A stretch of 64,000 nt of DNA, from NCBI GenBank assembly GCA_916610825.1, contig OU744447.1, positions 8,749,402 through 8,813,401 on the forward strand, in the 5' to 3' direction. The notes under the pieces were generated by a model. It was given only the letters and a program-made list of their open reading frames with translations, was not told the origin of the DNA and ran no database searches. The position numbers and the translations under genes are program-made. Every line of letters begins with the position of its first letter. Positions within the stretch are counted from its first letter, which is position 1. This document shows, in pieces, positions 53,508 to 64,000 of the stretch. Origin of the DNA: Haliclystus octoradiatus. Lineage: Eukaryota; Cnidaria; Staurozoa; Stauromedusae; Haliclystidae.

Positions 53508-54992
53508 ATAGGGCTCCGCGCCGATACGTCATCGGCTATGCGAGAATTGCATTGTGGGATACCTGGTCAGACATCCACATTCCGTTCATCAATTTTCAAA
53601 GCTGCAAGCAGCTAAATGTTGCTCGTCTTCATAGTGTTTTCTCGTGTTTTAAACCACGCTCTAAAGTTTTTAAACTTGATTTTATTTTTATTTATTATAT
53701 CAACATGCTTTACTTGGGTATTTCAATCGTTTTATCTGGAGATGCGCCTGTTGAATGAAGCTTATAAACTACGGAAGATTGTTGAACTGTAACGTGGTTT
53801 ATATGTTGGCTCGAATGCAACTTGGATGTGTTTTCTCGTAGTTTAAAGCTAGATTTAAAGTCTGTGAACTGGATTTTATTTTTACTTATTATATCATCAT
53901 GCTTTTATTGGGTATTTCAATCGTTTTATCTGGAGATGAGCCTGCTGAATGAAGTATATATACTACCGAAAATTGTTGAAATGTAACGCTGTTTATACGT
54001 TGGCTAGAATGCAACTTGGATGTGTTTTCTCGCAATTGATACCAAGATTTGAAGTTTTTAAGCTCGATTTCATTTTGATGTACTATATCTACATGCTTTT
54101 ATTGGCTATTTAAATCGTTTAGCTTGGATATGCCTGCTGAATGAAGTTTATAAGCTGTCGAGATGGTTGAAACTGTTACGCTATTTACAGATTGGCTCGA
54201 ATTCAACTTAGAAGAAAACACTGCCCTAAGAAATTAATGATTTGCTTGTGTTGAAACACTCATTGCAGCAATTGATATAAAAGTTTAAACTTTGGTATCT
54301 GAAATATGAAATATGACTCACATGAGTGGAAAAAAGCTGGTAAACTGGCATTAAATATGAGATCATCACAGGCAAATATCACCATTTTACGTGAATATGT
54401 CATACATATATTTTATTAGTCGTAAAGTGTTCAGTATTATATTATGTTATACATTTGAATGTAAATTGAAATGAGTTTGAATGCACTTGAATAGTGCGCG
54501 TGCAGATATGAATATTTCTACCTGGATAGTTCAATCAACGACATTTAACAACGTGAAACGGTAAATTGCTGTATTTTTTGTACTCTGTTGTAAGTAGTAT
54601 TTGTGTGGTAACAATATTAATATATTTGTTCAGCTCAACTTTGTTTTTCTTTAACAATTTGTAGAAGTTGTAACTGCATTCATTTTTCAATTCATTTCTG
54701 CAATGTTAATTCGCTACGAAATGTCTAGGATTTAGTAAGCTAAAAAAAATGCGTTTTGGTTTTGAAATCTCCTATATATGATTGGAGTCTGACTTACATG
54801 TCCACCAGTAGTAATGTTTTCTGCTATTTAACTGAGTTTTTCATTATTTTCCGTAGTAATACATTAAGATCAAAACAACCAACATAATAATCAAGACGGT
54901 ACGAACGCAACCGACTGATCACGCAGTCAAAATTGTTTGTCTGACTAGCTATCCCATAAATCATTGCGCAAATCTCGGCGCGGAGCCCTATT
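53508..54992. mobile_element. TIR element with internal 200-bp tandem repeats
   Basis: A perfect 18-bp inverted repeat, AATAGGGCTCCGCGCCGA and its complement, bounds 1485 bp, with longer weak arms (CATTGTGGGATA). Inside, about three tandem units of 190-200 bp span 53620-54215, sharing TTTCAATCGTTTTATCTGGA and GCAACTTGGATGTGTTTTCT. The region 54590-54790 is homologous to 41510-41705. No transposase. Confidence 0.8.
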
Positions 54993-55403
54993 CAAAGCTT
55001 ATTGTGTGAAGGTTTTTGGCTGAGCAGGTTTTATCATTATTAATTAGTTAAACATTTTAGTATGAAAGATAGCGACAAAAAATCACGATTAAATTTGTTC
55101 CGACGATTCGACATGGCTGTTGTCATTTTCAAGGTTAAAAGAAATATTTCATGAATTTACAAGATATACATAGGTAAAATTGTGCTAAGATATAAATTTA
55201 ACATTCTATGGCTATTGTTTACAAAGAGAGAATTACGAAAATCTACAGATATTCTGTCAATGGGCAAATGATTGGCAAATGATCATTGCTCATGAAAAAT
55301 GTAATCAGATATCTATTGGAAATGCAAATGTTGATCACGTGCAGTATTCTTTAGACGATCATCCTCTCAAACCTGTTGAATCTATTAAAGATGTTGGTAT
55401 TAA

Positions 55404-55590
55404 AGGGTTACCACATACTTGCCATGTTTGTATTCATATTTACTAAACGAGAAAATGTTGGGAGACACGAGTGAAGCGCTAAAAAATCACGAGCTCCGAG
55501 CGAGTGATTTTTAGCTTCCCGAGTGTCTCCCAACATTTTCGAGTTTAGTAAATATGAATACAAACATTTGCAAGCATGTGGTAACCCTTT
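55404..55590. repeat. Long near-perfect palindrome, about 185 bp
   Basis: The arms run from GGGTTACCACAT on the left to ATGTGGTAACCC on the right. The inner part is almost exact: TTCATATTTACTAAAC, then AAAATGTTGGGAGACAC, meeting at AGCTCCGAGCGAGTGATTTT. The hairpin would have about 85-90 bp of stem. Confidence 0.9.
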
Positions 55591-56169
55591 TCTAAAATAA
55601 AACAAATGTCGGAATCTCATTCGACTGCAAATTTTCAATTCATGAATTCACAATTTAAAATTCAATTTCAATTCATAAACCAAGCATGAATAGAATCCCA
55701 CAACAAGATAGATTTTGTCGAATAAAGAAAGACATATACAAGAACATCTGTAATATAAGTGGTACAATAGTTCTTTACCAAATTAATGCAGTAATTGTTA
55801 TTTAAATTTTAGGTTTACCTTGAAACAGCGTAGCCTATAATTGTCTGTCATTCTGTGTTTTTATTTTGCATGTTACACGACCAATAACTCATTTACCACG
55901 CTTTTCGATAAATAAAAACATCTTGAGCTAAATGTCTAAATCGTAGCCATTGTTGAGATATTTATGGGATTGTTATCAAAAAGTTATAAATTCTGTAATT
56001 TATCACAGATCAAAAACTTTTTGAAGCTTGCGGTTTTTCCCGGTTTTCGGAGCCATGTTTTACCCTAGGATTTCATGCACGCTCTTTCGACCAATCAGAT
56101 CGCAGAAAACCTTCGTGATACTTTAGAACATTATTTCCTACGATCTGAAATTCTTCCTTCACTACAAAG

Positions 56170-56720
56170 CTATTGCGTCAAAAGCTCATTCTCGTTCTTT
56201 TTTAATTTGGAAATGCTTCAAATCAAGAAATCCAAAGTTGTTATTAAAAGCCTACACAGTATATGTAAGACCTATCATTGAATCAGACACTGCAGCATGG
56301 AATCCTAACTACATCAAGGATATAATAACCATCGAGAAGGTGCAGAAGAGGTTTACTAAACAACTCTGTAAATTAGCAAATATAACCTTCACAAATTACT
56401 CTAATCGTCTTACTGTCCTTCGATTAGAGTCACTGGAACTACTTCGATTAAGAACGGATCTTACCATTACTTTCAAAATGTTACATGGCTTTGTTGACGT
56501 CGATGTAAATAATATATTTCAATGAAACCAAAAACAAAATACACGTTAAGGAGAGGTCATTCTCTAATGTAGGAATCAACTAAAGTAATAAATGTCACCA
56601 TTGGTTCTGCCTTCCCTCATCGTGTTGTCAATGTTTGGAACTCATTGCCTGATAGCGTTGTGACAGCGAAACATCCTATCATTTTTAGCAATCGATTATC
56701 GAAGGCTGACTTATCGCAAT
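56170..56720 (+). pseudogene. CR1/Jockey-like LINE RT C-terminal fragment
   Basis: It reads LLKAYTVYVRPIIESDTAAW, IITIEKVQKRFTKQLCKL, NRLTVLRLESLELLRLRTDL and FKMLHGF. These are the conserved C-terminal blocks of non-LTR RTs. A stop follows at 56523, and weaker matches (VVNVWNSLP-like) continue to about 56720. No 5' part. Confidence 0.82.
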
Positions 56721-57325
56721 ATTGCAAAAAAATTAATTTTGTTCAACTTAGAACAATATACTGTATCAATATATTTGATTATTCATTTTATTAATCATGC
56801 ATAAAGCATTTGTAGGCTCTATTTAAGTGGAAATTGTACTTCCCATTATTTGCCTGTCAATTTTTTACACCATTTAATTTTTGACAAATATATTCTATTT
56901 TATTCTATCTGAATTGTTTGAAATCAAATTCGTTGAAATCCTATCATCCAGGTTTACAGATAAGATAAACTTTACAAAGACGTACGTGTAGTCGCTTGAA
57001 CACTTTTGAATCACTAATTTATGTTCATGTAATTGTTTACTGTATCATTAATTTAACTGATTACAAATTTACTGTAAACATGATGATGTCATTATTATAA
57101 TCACCTTCAATATAAAGAAAAGTACTTGCTACCAGCGCACTTACTGTACATCAGGTTGCCTTAAAGACCATAGAATGACCAGCAGACTTTGCATATTTTT
57201 GGCTTTGAAATCTGGACCTAGATTTCAATCACTCGTTTTCACGATACACGGCCCGCCTTTGTGTCTCCTTTGCACACACAAGCAATTCTGGAAAACTATT
57301 TCGTAAATCAAGCATGGAAGCATCT

Positions 57326-57700
57326 TCATCATCATCATCATCATCATCATCATTTATTCAGAACCTTTAAGTTATACAAACTTTTTTTCAAAGAACTGAT
57401 ACATAGCTAAGTTAACAGGAAAACAGACATTGAGTAAAAAAAAAGATATAAACAACAGGAAAGAGTGGTAAGTATAAAGTATATTAAGAACGTAAGTGCT
57501 TCTCAAGGAGACGTTTGAAAGTAGGCCTGCTTTGGACTTCCTTCATTGCAGACGGTAGATCGTTCCACTTAAGCGCACCAGCATCTTGAAATTAATGACG
57601 ATGGCTCGACTTGATGTAAATGTCATTGTGGGCGTGAGATCTTGTTCTGGTGGAATACGGCATTTGGAAAACGTCGGAAAGCAAAGGAGGAGCTAGTCTT
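57326..57700 (-). pseudogene. LINE RT C-terminal fragment with trinucleotide tail
   Basis: The minus strand reads MPYSTRTRSHAHNDIYIKSS and then, after one stop, GALKWNDLPSAMKEVQSRPT and FKRLLEKHLRS-stop. It ends with a (GAT)n tail at 57326-57355, as expected of an L2/CR1-like 3' end on this strand. Confidence 0.78.
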
Positions 57701-58899
57701 GGTCTTGCTAAGTTATATATCAACTAAGTTATTATCAATTAATGGCGATTTTGTTCAGTGACATGGTTGGTAAATCGTTGGTAAACAGGTTGGTAAGTAA
57801 CAGAGAAAGAAGACTCAGGTAAATATTTGCATGGTTTGTTTTGGATTTCAAAACTTTATTTAAACTGGTCAAACTCAGACGTGCTTGAAAAAGGTTAATC
57901 AGTGAAGTAATAATTTAAATTTTTAAAATTGGTTCAAGTACTCGTGTCGTTTTCTATTCTTGATGCTCAACTGTTTTGATATTTTAACTGCTGATCTGAA
58001 AGTAATGAAAGTTAATGCTGCATGACTTTCTTATTGTGGCAGGTAATTAAAGTTAATCCTGCATGATTTTCCTTATTGTGGTAGGCAGATAAAGTTAATG
58101 TGGCAGGCAAGTGGAGTTGTTGTAAGTGGCAGTTGTGGGCCACCGTAGATCTCAGACGTGCTTGAAAGAGTTTGTCAGTGGATAAAATTAGTTAAATTGT
58201 GATATCAATGTATATAGTTATATGTCTTCTAAAATCTGGTCAATATCCTAATTTGAATTATATTCAGACTAGTGTATATTCCATATTTCTTTTCTAACAA
58301 ATTTGAATTTCGCGGTCCTTGAATCTGTTATATCGTTGATAGAAAAGTGGGCGTTTTTTGTTGTTGCTTATTTTGATCGTTTGATAACAAATGTTAATTT
58401 CATCTGTTTTCATCATTGAATTGATAATACTCCCTTGTTATCAAAAAATTAAACTCCCAGTCTAAATTTGCTGTACTATATTATTTTGTTCAATTGGAAA
58501 GTGGGCATTTTCGTTTTCTTTTGTTTACTTTGATACCGTTAGGTAGCAAAAATATTTATTTCTTTTTATTGTCTGCTATTAACGGAGTAGATTTAATACT
58601 AATGGTTATAGACTTAACATAATTTGAATTAGAACATATCAAGGATCTGCTACGGTTTATTCTTGCAATTTGATTGGTTAATGCCAATAACGCCTATTCA
58701 CCATAGCCGAGCTTGACCCCATCGATTCCAAGAAATTTATGAAAACACCTAACAGCCAATAATTATTTAAACATGGCATTATAAACAGCAAGTAATTAAA
58801 AGTAAAAAGCAAATACAGCGAAAATATGTAGAGTCATATACAATTTCATTTTCTAAGTTGTTCAAAATAAATCAAATGGCTTGCAGGAGAAATCATAAC

Positions 58900-59745
58900 A
58901 TAACATAACTTCATTTCATTAATACATCCCCTTATATTTTAATGGCCAATTTGTAAGAGGCTCAAACACTGCATTAAAAAATCACAATTAGCAAATGATA
59001 TGTGTAATTACAAACTGTCTATATTAGCTATACAAGAAAACAAATTAAAAGAAGAAGGTATTTTTGATATTCAAACAAGTGATAAATAGACAACATACGA
59101 AGTATTTCATATCGGAAATCGAGAAATAACTGCCATGGAGTGGGGATTGTTATAGAAAAAGGAATAAATGTAGAATTTCTAATGCTGGACAATTTCTAAT
59201 CGTATATGTCCAGCAACTATAAATCTTAACACTGTAAATAGAAATAAAACTAATAATAGAAATATAATATTTATCTCGTCATATGCACCAACTTTGGATA
59301 AAAGAGGAATATTATGAACAATTAGAAAATGCAATACAGAAAATAAATAACAGAGATATCTGCATCGTAGGAGGAGATCAGAACGCCAAAACAGGTCTTG
59401 GCAGAGAAGAATTTCCAGATGTGATAGGAAGATATGGCGAAGGTACCATGAACTCAAATGACAAGTCACTTGCAGAAATGCTTCACAGAAACGAAATGGT
59501 ACTATGCAATACTATATTTCCCCATAAAATGGCACATCGAACAACATGGGAAGCACCCATCAGAGTGCAAGACCATAATGACAAAAATGAAACATTAAGG
59601 AAAAATCCCTATAGAAACCAAATTGATTATATAATGATGAAAGAAAAGCATAGAAAATTTATAGAAGATACGAGATCATACAGTGGCATAGAAACATACA
59701 CAAATCATAGATTAGTTAAAGCGATAGAGATAGCTGTTATAACAT
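58900..59745 (+). pseudogene. RTE-like LINE endonuclease fragment
   Basis: The open frame 59283-59840 contains CIVGGDQNAKTGLGREEF, LCNTIFPHKMAHRTTW, RNQIDYIMMKEKHRKFI and YTNHRLV, the catalytic blocks of an APE-type endonuclease. In this family the usual GDFN is GDQN and the usual SDH is TNH, so active residues have decayed. Upstream frameshifted pieces (LAIQENKLKEEGI) continue to about 58990. RT is missing. Confidence 0.8.
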
Positions 59746-60544
59746 GTTTGATTGTATATGTGTATAGATTAAGTCAACATTTTGGGCATAACCTTCAGGC
59801 GAAGTTCCTGTGTTCAATTTTCATTCCTTGGCTAAATTAGTAACATGAACGACCGGTTAACTGTAGTCTATATGAAGCTACGTTGATTTCCTGTCGAGGA
59901 GTAATTAAGGTATAATTAGTTGTTTAGTTTAAATCATTTTAACATTTATAATGGATATCTTTTTCTGCTGTTTTTCTGCAGGCCTATCATCAAATCGTTA
60001 TAGTCAATTTCTGTCAGAAATAATTGCGATCATGACCATTCGCCGGTATTCGCCTGAAATTGTTCATTGTGAACAATGTATATTACCTAGTTGTATTTTC
60101 TAAATAAGATAAATGAAGTATTTACATGATCTATACTGCTAGTGGAATGTTAAAACATAATGAATAACATTTTTTACTTACTTTGTATATGTTTTTCTCG
60201 TTTTTCTATATCGATTTGTTCAATCTCCATACATAGCCTCGTTTTGGTAATTTGATACATGGTGACAGTAAAGAAATTTTGAGCACATTATATGAGCTAA
60301 ATGATGCAGGGCTACAATTTCTGCTGGTATTCCCTCAAATTAAATCACATGATTGAATAAAATTGCGTACTTAAGGCATTTGCCTACTCTGATTTCGAAA
60401 CATTTTGGATATGTTGTTAAGCATAAAATTTGACCCTAGAATTGGTGAAAAATGCTTCTGTTGCAATTTATGTGAGGTCATTTTTTATAATGACTGTACT
60501 ATAGGTACAGTATAGGTATTTGATTATTTTAATAATTTATCGAA

Positions 60545-60640
60545 ACCTCGATTCTCTTGTATAGCGCTTTAGAATATATTCCTTATAGTTTAAACGCTAT
60601 ATAAAATTAAAGTTATTATTATTATGATTATTAATTAGCA
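60545..60640 (+). repeat. L2/CR1-like LINE 3' tail
   Basis: It contains TATAGCGCTTTAGAATATAT, then a repeat of GCTATATAAAATTAAAG and a TTATTATTATTATGATTATT tail. This matches the usual end of L2-like elements or SINEs that borrow it. No coding part upstream was recognised. Confidence 0.55.
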
Positions 60641-60649
60641 TTCATTTGA

Positions 60650-62200
60650 AAGTACATTTTATTCAAGTTGTTTTAGTTTGCGTCAAACTTCTCAGACAAG
60701 TAATCGGACTGTGACTCCCATCCCGCTATTTATTTGTGGACCGTATATATTTGTTTGCTATCTATAGCCACATATTTTATATTTCGACATCATCGTATGT
60801 ACTTGCACCTACCATTGCTTGTAAGCATTAAGATTTATTCAAAACTGAAATTGATAAACCAGACTATATTTTATCGAGCTTTCTGTCGTGTCTTTTCGTA
60901 TGTCAACACAGCCAGGAGGACAGCAATGAGCTGGCGTCACTTTCCAGAAGATTAGCCTCGTTTCTTGTAATCAAAACAACATAACAATGCAGAGGCTGCA
61001 GGTCATTCTAAGTTCTTTAAAGAATTAATTGACTTTTTGGAACAGAGAACCAAATATTTAATTTATACAATCTCAAAACTCGAATCAAAGTCGTCAAAGA
61101 AATACATTTTCTGTTCTCTAATACAACCTTTGCCTGGAAAACCCGAAATAAGTGATCTTAAACGTATTTCGTTTAATAAAAATAACGGAGAAAGATTTAG
61201 TTCGGTTTTTGGTCTAATATATGCATTGCCAACGCAGTTACAAATTATATGGCCAATAAGCATGTCAAATGGCTATAAATGTTTCTACAAAGTAAACAGT
61301 TCTATTAAATCAAACCTGCTCTTACCTTGATGTGATTGAGACTTGTCAATATTATTTTTGTTTAAAAGATGGAGAACTTCTTACACCATTAAACAGTACT
61401 GCTTTTGTAATGTCGGAGCTGTTATGTATTTATCACAACTTGAAGGCGAAATTGAAAGTGTTATTTTTCAAGGCGTTGGTTCGTAAATCATGCAAAACGA
61501 TTGTATTATATATAAAACAAAACAATGCAAGCAAGAGTGAAAGATATTGTTTCGTGTAAATATAAAGTCCATAACAAGTCTGGACTGTTTAACTAAAACA
61601 GTTTCGAACTGATGGAAGTGAAATAGCTTTGATCCTTCTGAGTTGAAGCACTTAGTCCCGGGACTTAGTCTTAACTTGAATTAAGATGCAGGTATTGTAC
61701 ATCTTTTATGCATTATTCATGTATTTTGACTAAACATAACGATTGTTGGAGGAACTGAATTAAGCAGATACGAATTTTGAGGAAACGTAAATTTTCAGGT
61801 GTAATAAATTGATTAAAAGGGCTAAAATGATGCCATGTCAAAAGCCATGACTGAACTGGGGCCTATCCAAGCTGGTCTTAAAACATACCTAAAACTATAA
61901 GCTTCCTATATATGTCTAGTGAATTTTACTCAATAATACTAATACGGTGTCGTTCATTTGAATGGCAAACTTAAATATCGCATGTCGTGTCCAATAGACC
62001 AATATTAATAGTCAGGCCCCGGGCAGGCCCCTAAGCCCAAAGTTCCCCAGAAACCGTTCCATACTGTACATACGAGTCCTCGTTTTAAATCTGTTGTTCT
62101 CCACTCATAATATTCGATAAATTCGAAAGCGATCCACAAACCAAACTTTCAAAGACAATGGAAATCGATCAAGGTTTACGTGCTGCAAATGCCACAATAC
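60650..62200. other. Unassigned 1.5 kb
   Basis: A 97-codon plus ORF (61037-61330) and a 75-codon ORF follow each other but show no domain and no repeat partner in the window. Nothing further could be supported. Confidence 0.35.
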
Positions 62201-62223
62201 GTTAAATGCGTTGACCGTGATTA

Positions 62224-62313
62224 AGCCTCGGCCAAATGAAGCCAACATTTTCACAACATTTGATAAAATTTCGCACCAATGTTGTGAAAATGCTGGCTTC
62301 ATGTGGTCACCCC
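62224..62313. repeat. 90-bp foldback with CCAAATG-type ends
   Basis: AGCCTCGGCCAAATGAAGCC through CAACATTTTCACAACATT is mirrored by AATGTTGTGAAAATGCTGGC and CTTCATGTGGTCACC. It is the same end type as the cluster at 33050-33488. Confidence 0.75.
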
Positions 62314-63240
62314 AGTCTGCATTTTTCCAGCAATTTTACAACATCGATCGTGATGATCGCCAGGAAATTATTAGACTTAGTACTGAATCTGATATCATCA
62401 TGTTCTGAACGACGAGAACAATTTAGGGCCAATGGGGATTTTTGAAAATATCATCTCTTTTATAATTTTCTCTTACTCCAATCAAACACATTTTTCAAAA
62501 TAATGATATTGGCAATCAAAATGCAGTTACAAAATCTCGCGGGCTCTATACTTTGCTCAGGTCACGAAAATTTATTGTTCTCCAGGGAGATAAACAACAT
62601 TCATTTGACATGAAAACAGGCAGATTTTATCTCGCAGTGTTCCTTGGGAAACAGAAGACACCCGGGAAGGCGTAACTCAAGAAATTTCAAGGACGGGCGG
62701 GGGTGCCAATTTGAAAAAAGAATTTTGTCCCCGTTTGCCAAAATTTTTTTTTCACAATTGATACCTCAAATATTTTATTCAGGCCAAAATGTATACCCCA
62801 AATAATTTTTATCGAAGCATATTTAAAAATTGATTACAATTTCGTGGGTTTACATCAACATTTTTTGTTCATTGGAAACAATACCTCGAATATTTTGAAA
62901 ACTATGCCTGACGGTGATTTGTGGCGTTCTTTGTCTAGCAAATATGTCAGGCGTAAGAGGGACTGAACACTGTGAAAACTCTATATTATAGCCTTATTCG
63001 AAAGGCCCAATTGCATTGCAAACGTGAGGCTTTGAAATTATTATCCAAACCATTAGATTGTGATTTACATGAATTCATAAGTATAGTTGTTCATTGATTA
63101 TTCTTGTATTCCAGATATGTTACGACAGTTGTACATAATGTTATAAATATATATTTGGCTATTCTTTTGTAGGACGTCATATTCATCACGAACAATTTGG
63201 TTAGTAGTATTTACGTAGATCTTTGATCATAAAAGAAAAC

Positions 63241-63720
63241 TAGCTCCGCTACGCTCGGACTCATCGTGAATGATATAATAATCAAAATAAACCAATTGAA
63301 ATCCAATTCAATAGAATATCAAATCAATCATATCATCATGCAAAGAAAAATAAATCAAATCAATCCAATCGAATGATATAAAATCAGGTCAAATAAAAAA
63401 CTCAACTTCAATCAAATAAAATAAAATAAATTAAAACAATATCCAAATAATATAATAATATGAAGAAAAATAGCTCCGCTACGCTCGGACTCATGGTGAA
63501 TAATATAATAATCAAAATAAACCAATTGAAATCAAATTCAATAGAATATCAAATCAATCAAATCATCATGCAAAGAAAAATCAAAACAAATCAAATTCAA
63601 AAAAGTAAATCAATCCAATCGAATGATATAAAAATCTGATCAAATAAAAAATCAACTTCAATCAAATAAAATAAATCATAACAATATCCAAATAATATAA
63701 TAATATAAAGAAATATATAT
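63241..63720. repeat. Tandem duplication, two units of 230-250 bp
   Basis: Units starting at 63241 and 63471 both open with TAGCTCCGCTACGCTCGGAC and continue with the same AT-rich sequence. The second unit has small insertions. A related motif, GAGCGTAGCGGAGCTA, occurs at 792-808. Confidence 0.9.
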
Positions 63721-63961
63721 CCAAATAATAAATAAAAGAAAAAAGAAAAAAATGTTAAGGCATACCGATGGGATTGAACAAAAATCGATTGGGATTTTTG
63801 TCAAAAAAATTTGGCTAAAAATTTGGAATAATCACACAGCATGCCCATTGTATTTTTAACAATAAAATGGTGTTTCTTGTGCAATCGTTTTTTGTTCGAC
63901 CTTTGTTAGCACGCAAAGCAGTATGTTGAACGTTATTTCAAAAGAACAATAGATGAAAGAC

Positions 63962-64000
63962 ATGAAATGAAATGAAATGAAATGAAATGAAATGAAATGA
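63962..64000 (+). repeat. (GAAAT)n microsatellite at the right edge
   Basis: About eight pentamer units, continuing beyond the window. Confidence 0.95.

Noticed and set aside
63241..63720. CRISPR-like direct repeats
   Set aside because: There are only two long units without spacers, in an animal genome; it is a plain tandem duplication.

Overview
The window is AT-rich animal nuclear DNA. It shows short exons with GT-AG introns of fixed phase, many LINE and Ty3/Gypsy remnants, non-autonomous DNA transposons and microsatellites. Nothing bacterial or viral-genomic is visible. The L2/CR1-like, RTE-like and Gypsy mix fits an invertebrate metazoan (tunicate, cnidarian, mollusc or similar). The sequence alone does not fix the phylum.

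The host genes are two tandem, same-strand (minus) genes for secreted DOMON-domain proteins, read here exon by exon from splice sites. Gene 1 starts at 11644 and runs off the left edge; eight coding exons (301 codons, no stop reached) encode a signal peptide, one complete DOMON domain and the first half of a second. Gene 2 starts at 52847 and ends near 26610; six coding exons add up to an open 275-codon frame with a signal peptide, one DOMON domain and a Thr/Pro-rich stalk made by a 24-bp minisatellite. In both genes a DOMON domain is built from five exons in the same order: A (186-192 nt), B (99-105), C1 (59), C2 (95) and D. C1 and C2 have identical lengths in both genes and the junction phases agree: A/B, B/C1 and the start of A are phase 0, C1/C2 is phase 2, and C2/D is phase 1. 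The residues expected to hold a b-type heme, a Met at the end of exon A and a His in exon D, are present.

Layout: 1-11.7 kb is gene 1, with a MITE, a Gypsy integrase fragment and a 1-kb inverted-repeat element carrying a duplicated ORF in or between its introns. The stretch 11.7-14.2 kb is unassigned. A Gypsy element (Gypsy-1) occupies 14.2-20.9 kb, has a 5-bp target duplication and is itself broken by two DNA transposons. 20.9-26.6 kb holds inverted-repeat elements. 26.6-52.9 kb is gene 2. Its intron B/C1 contains LINE fragments and two inverted MITE copies. Its 17.8-kb intron A/B contains one 14.5-kb composite insertion, Gypsy-3 with target duplication GGACC, into which Gypsy-4 inserted, which in turn received a hAT-like MITE and an L2-like LINE. 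52.9-64 kb has a TIR element with internal tandem repeats, a long foldback, three LINE fragments and AT-rich repeats at the right edge.

No rRNA, CRISPR or intact autonomous transposon was found. All transposon reading frames carry stops or frameshifts.
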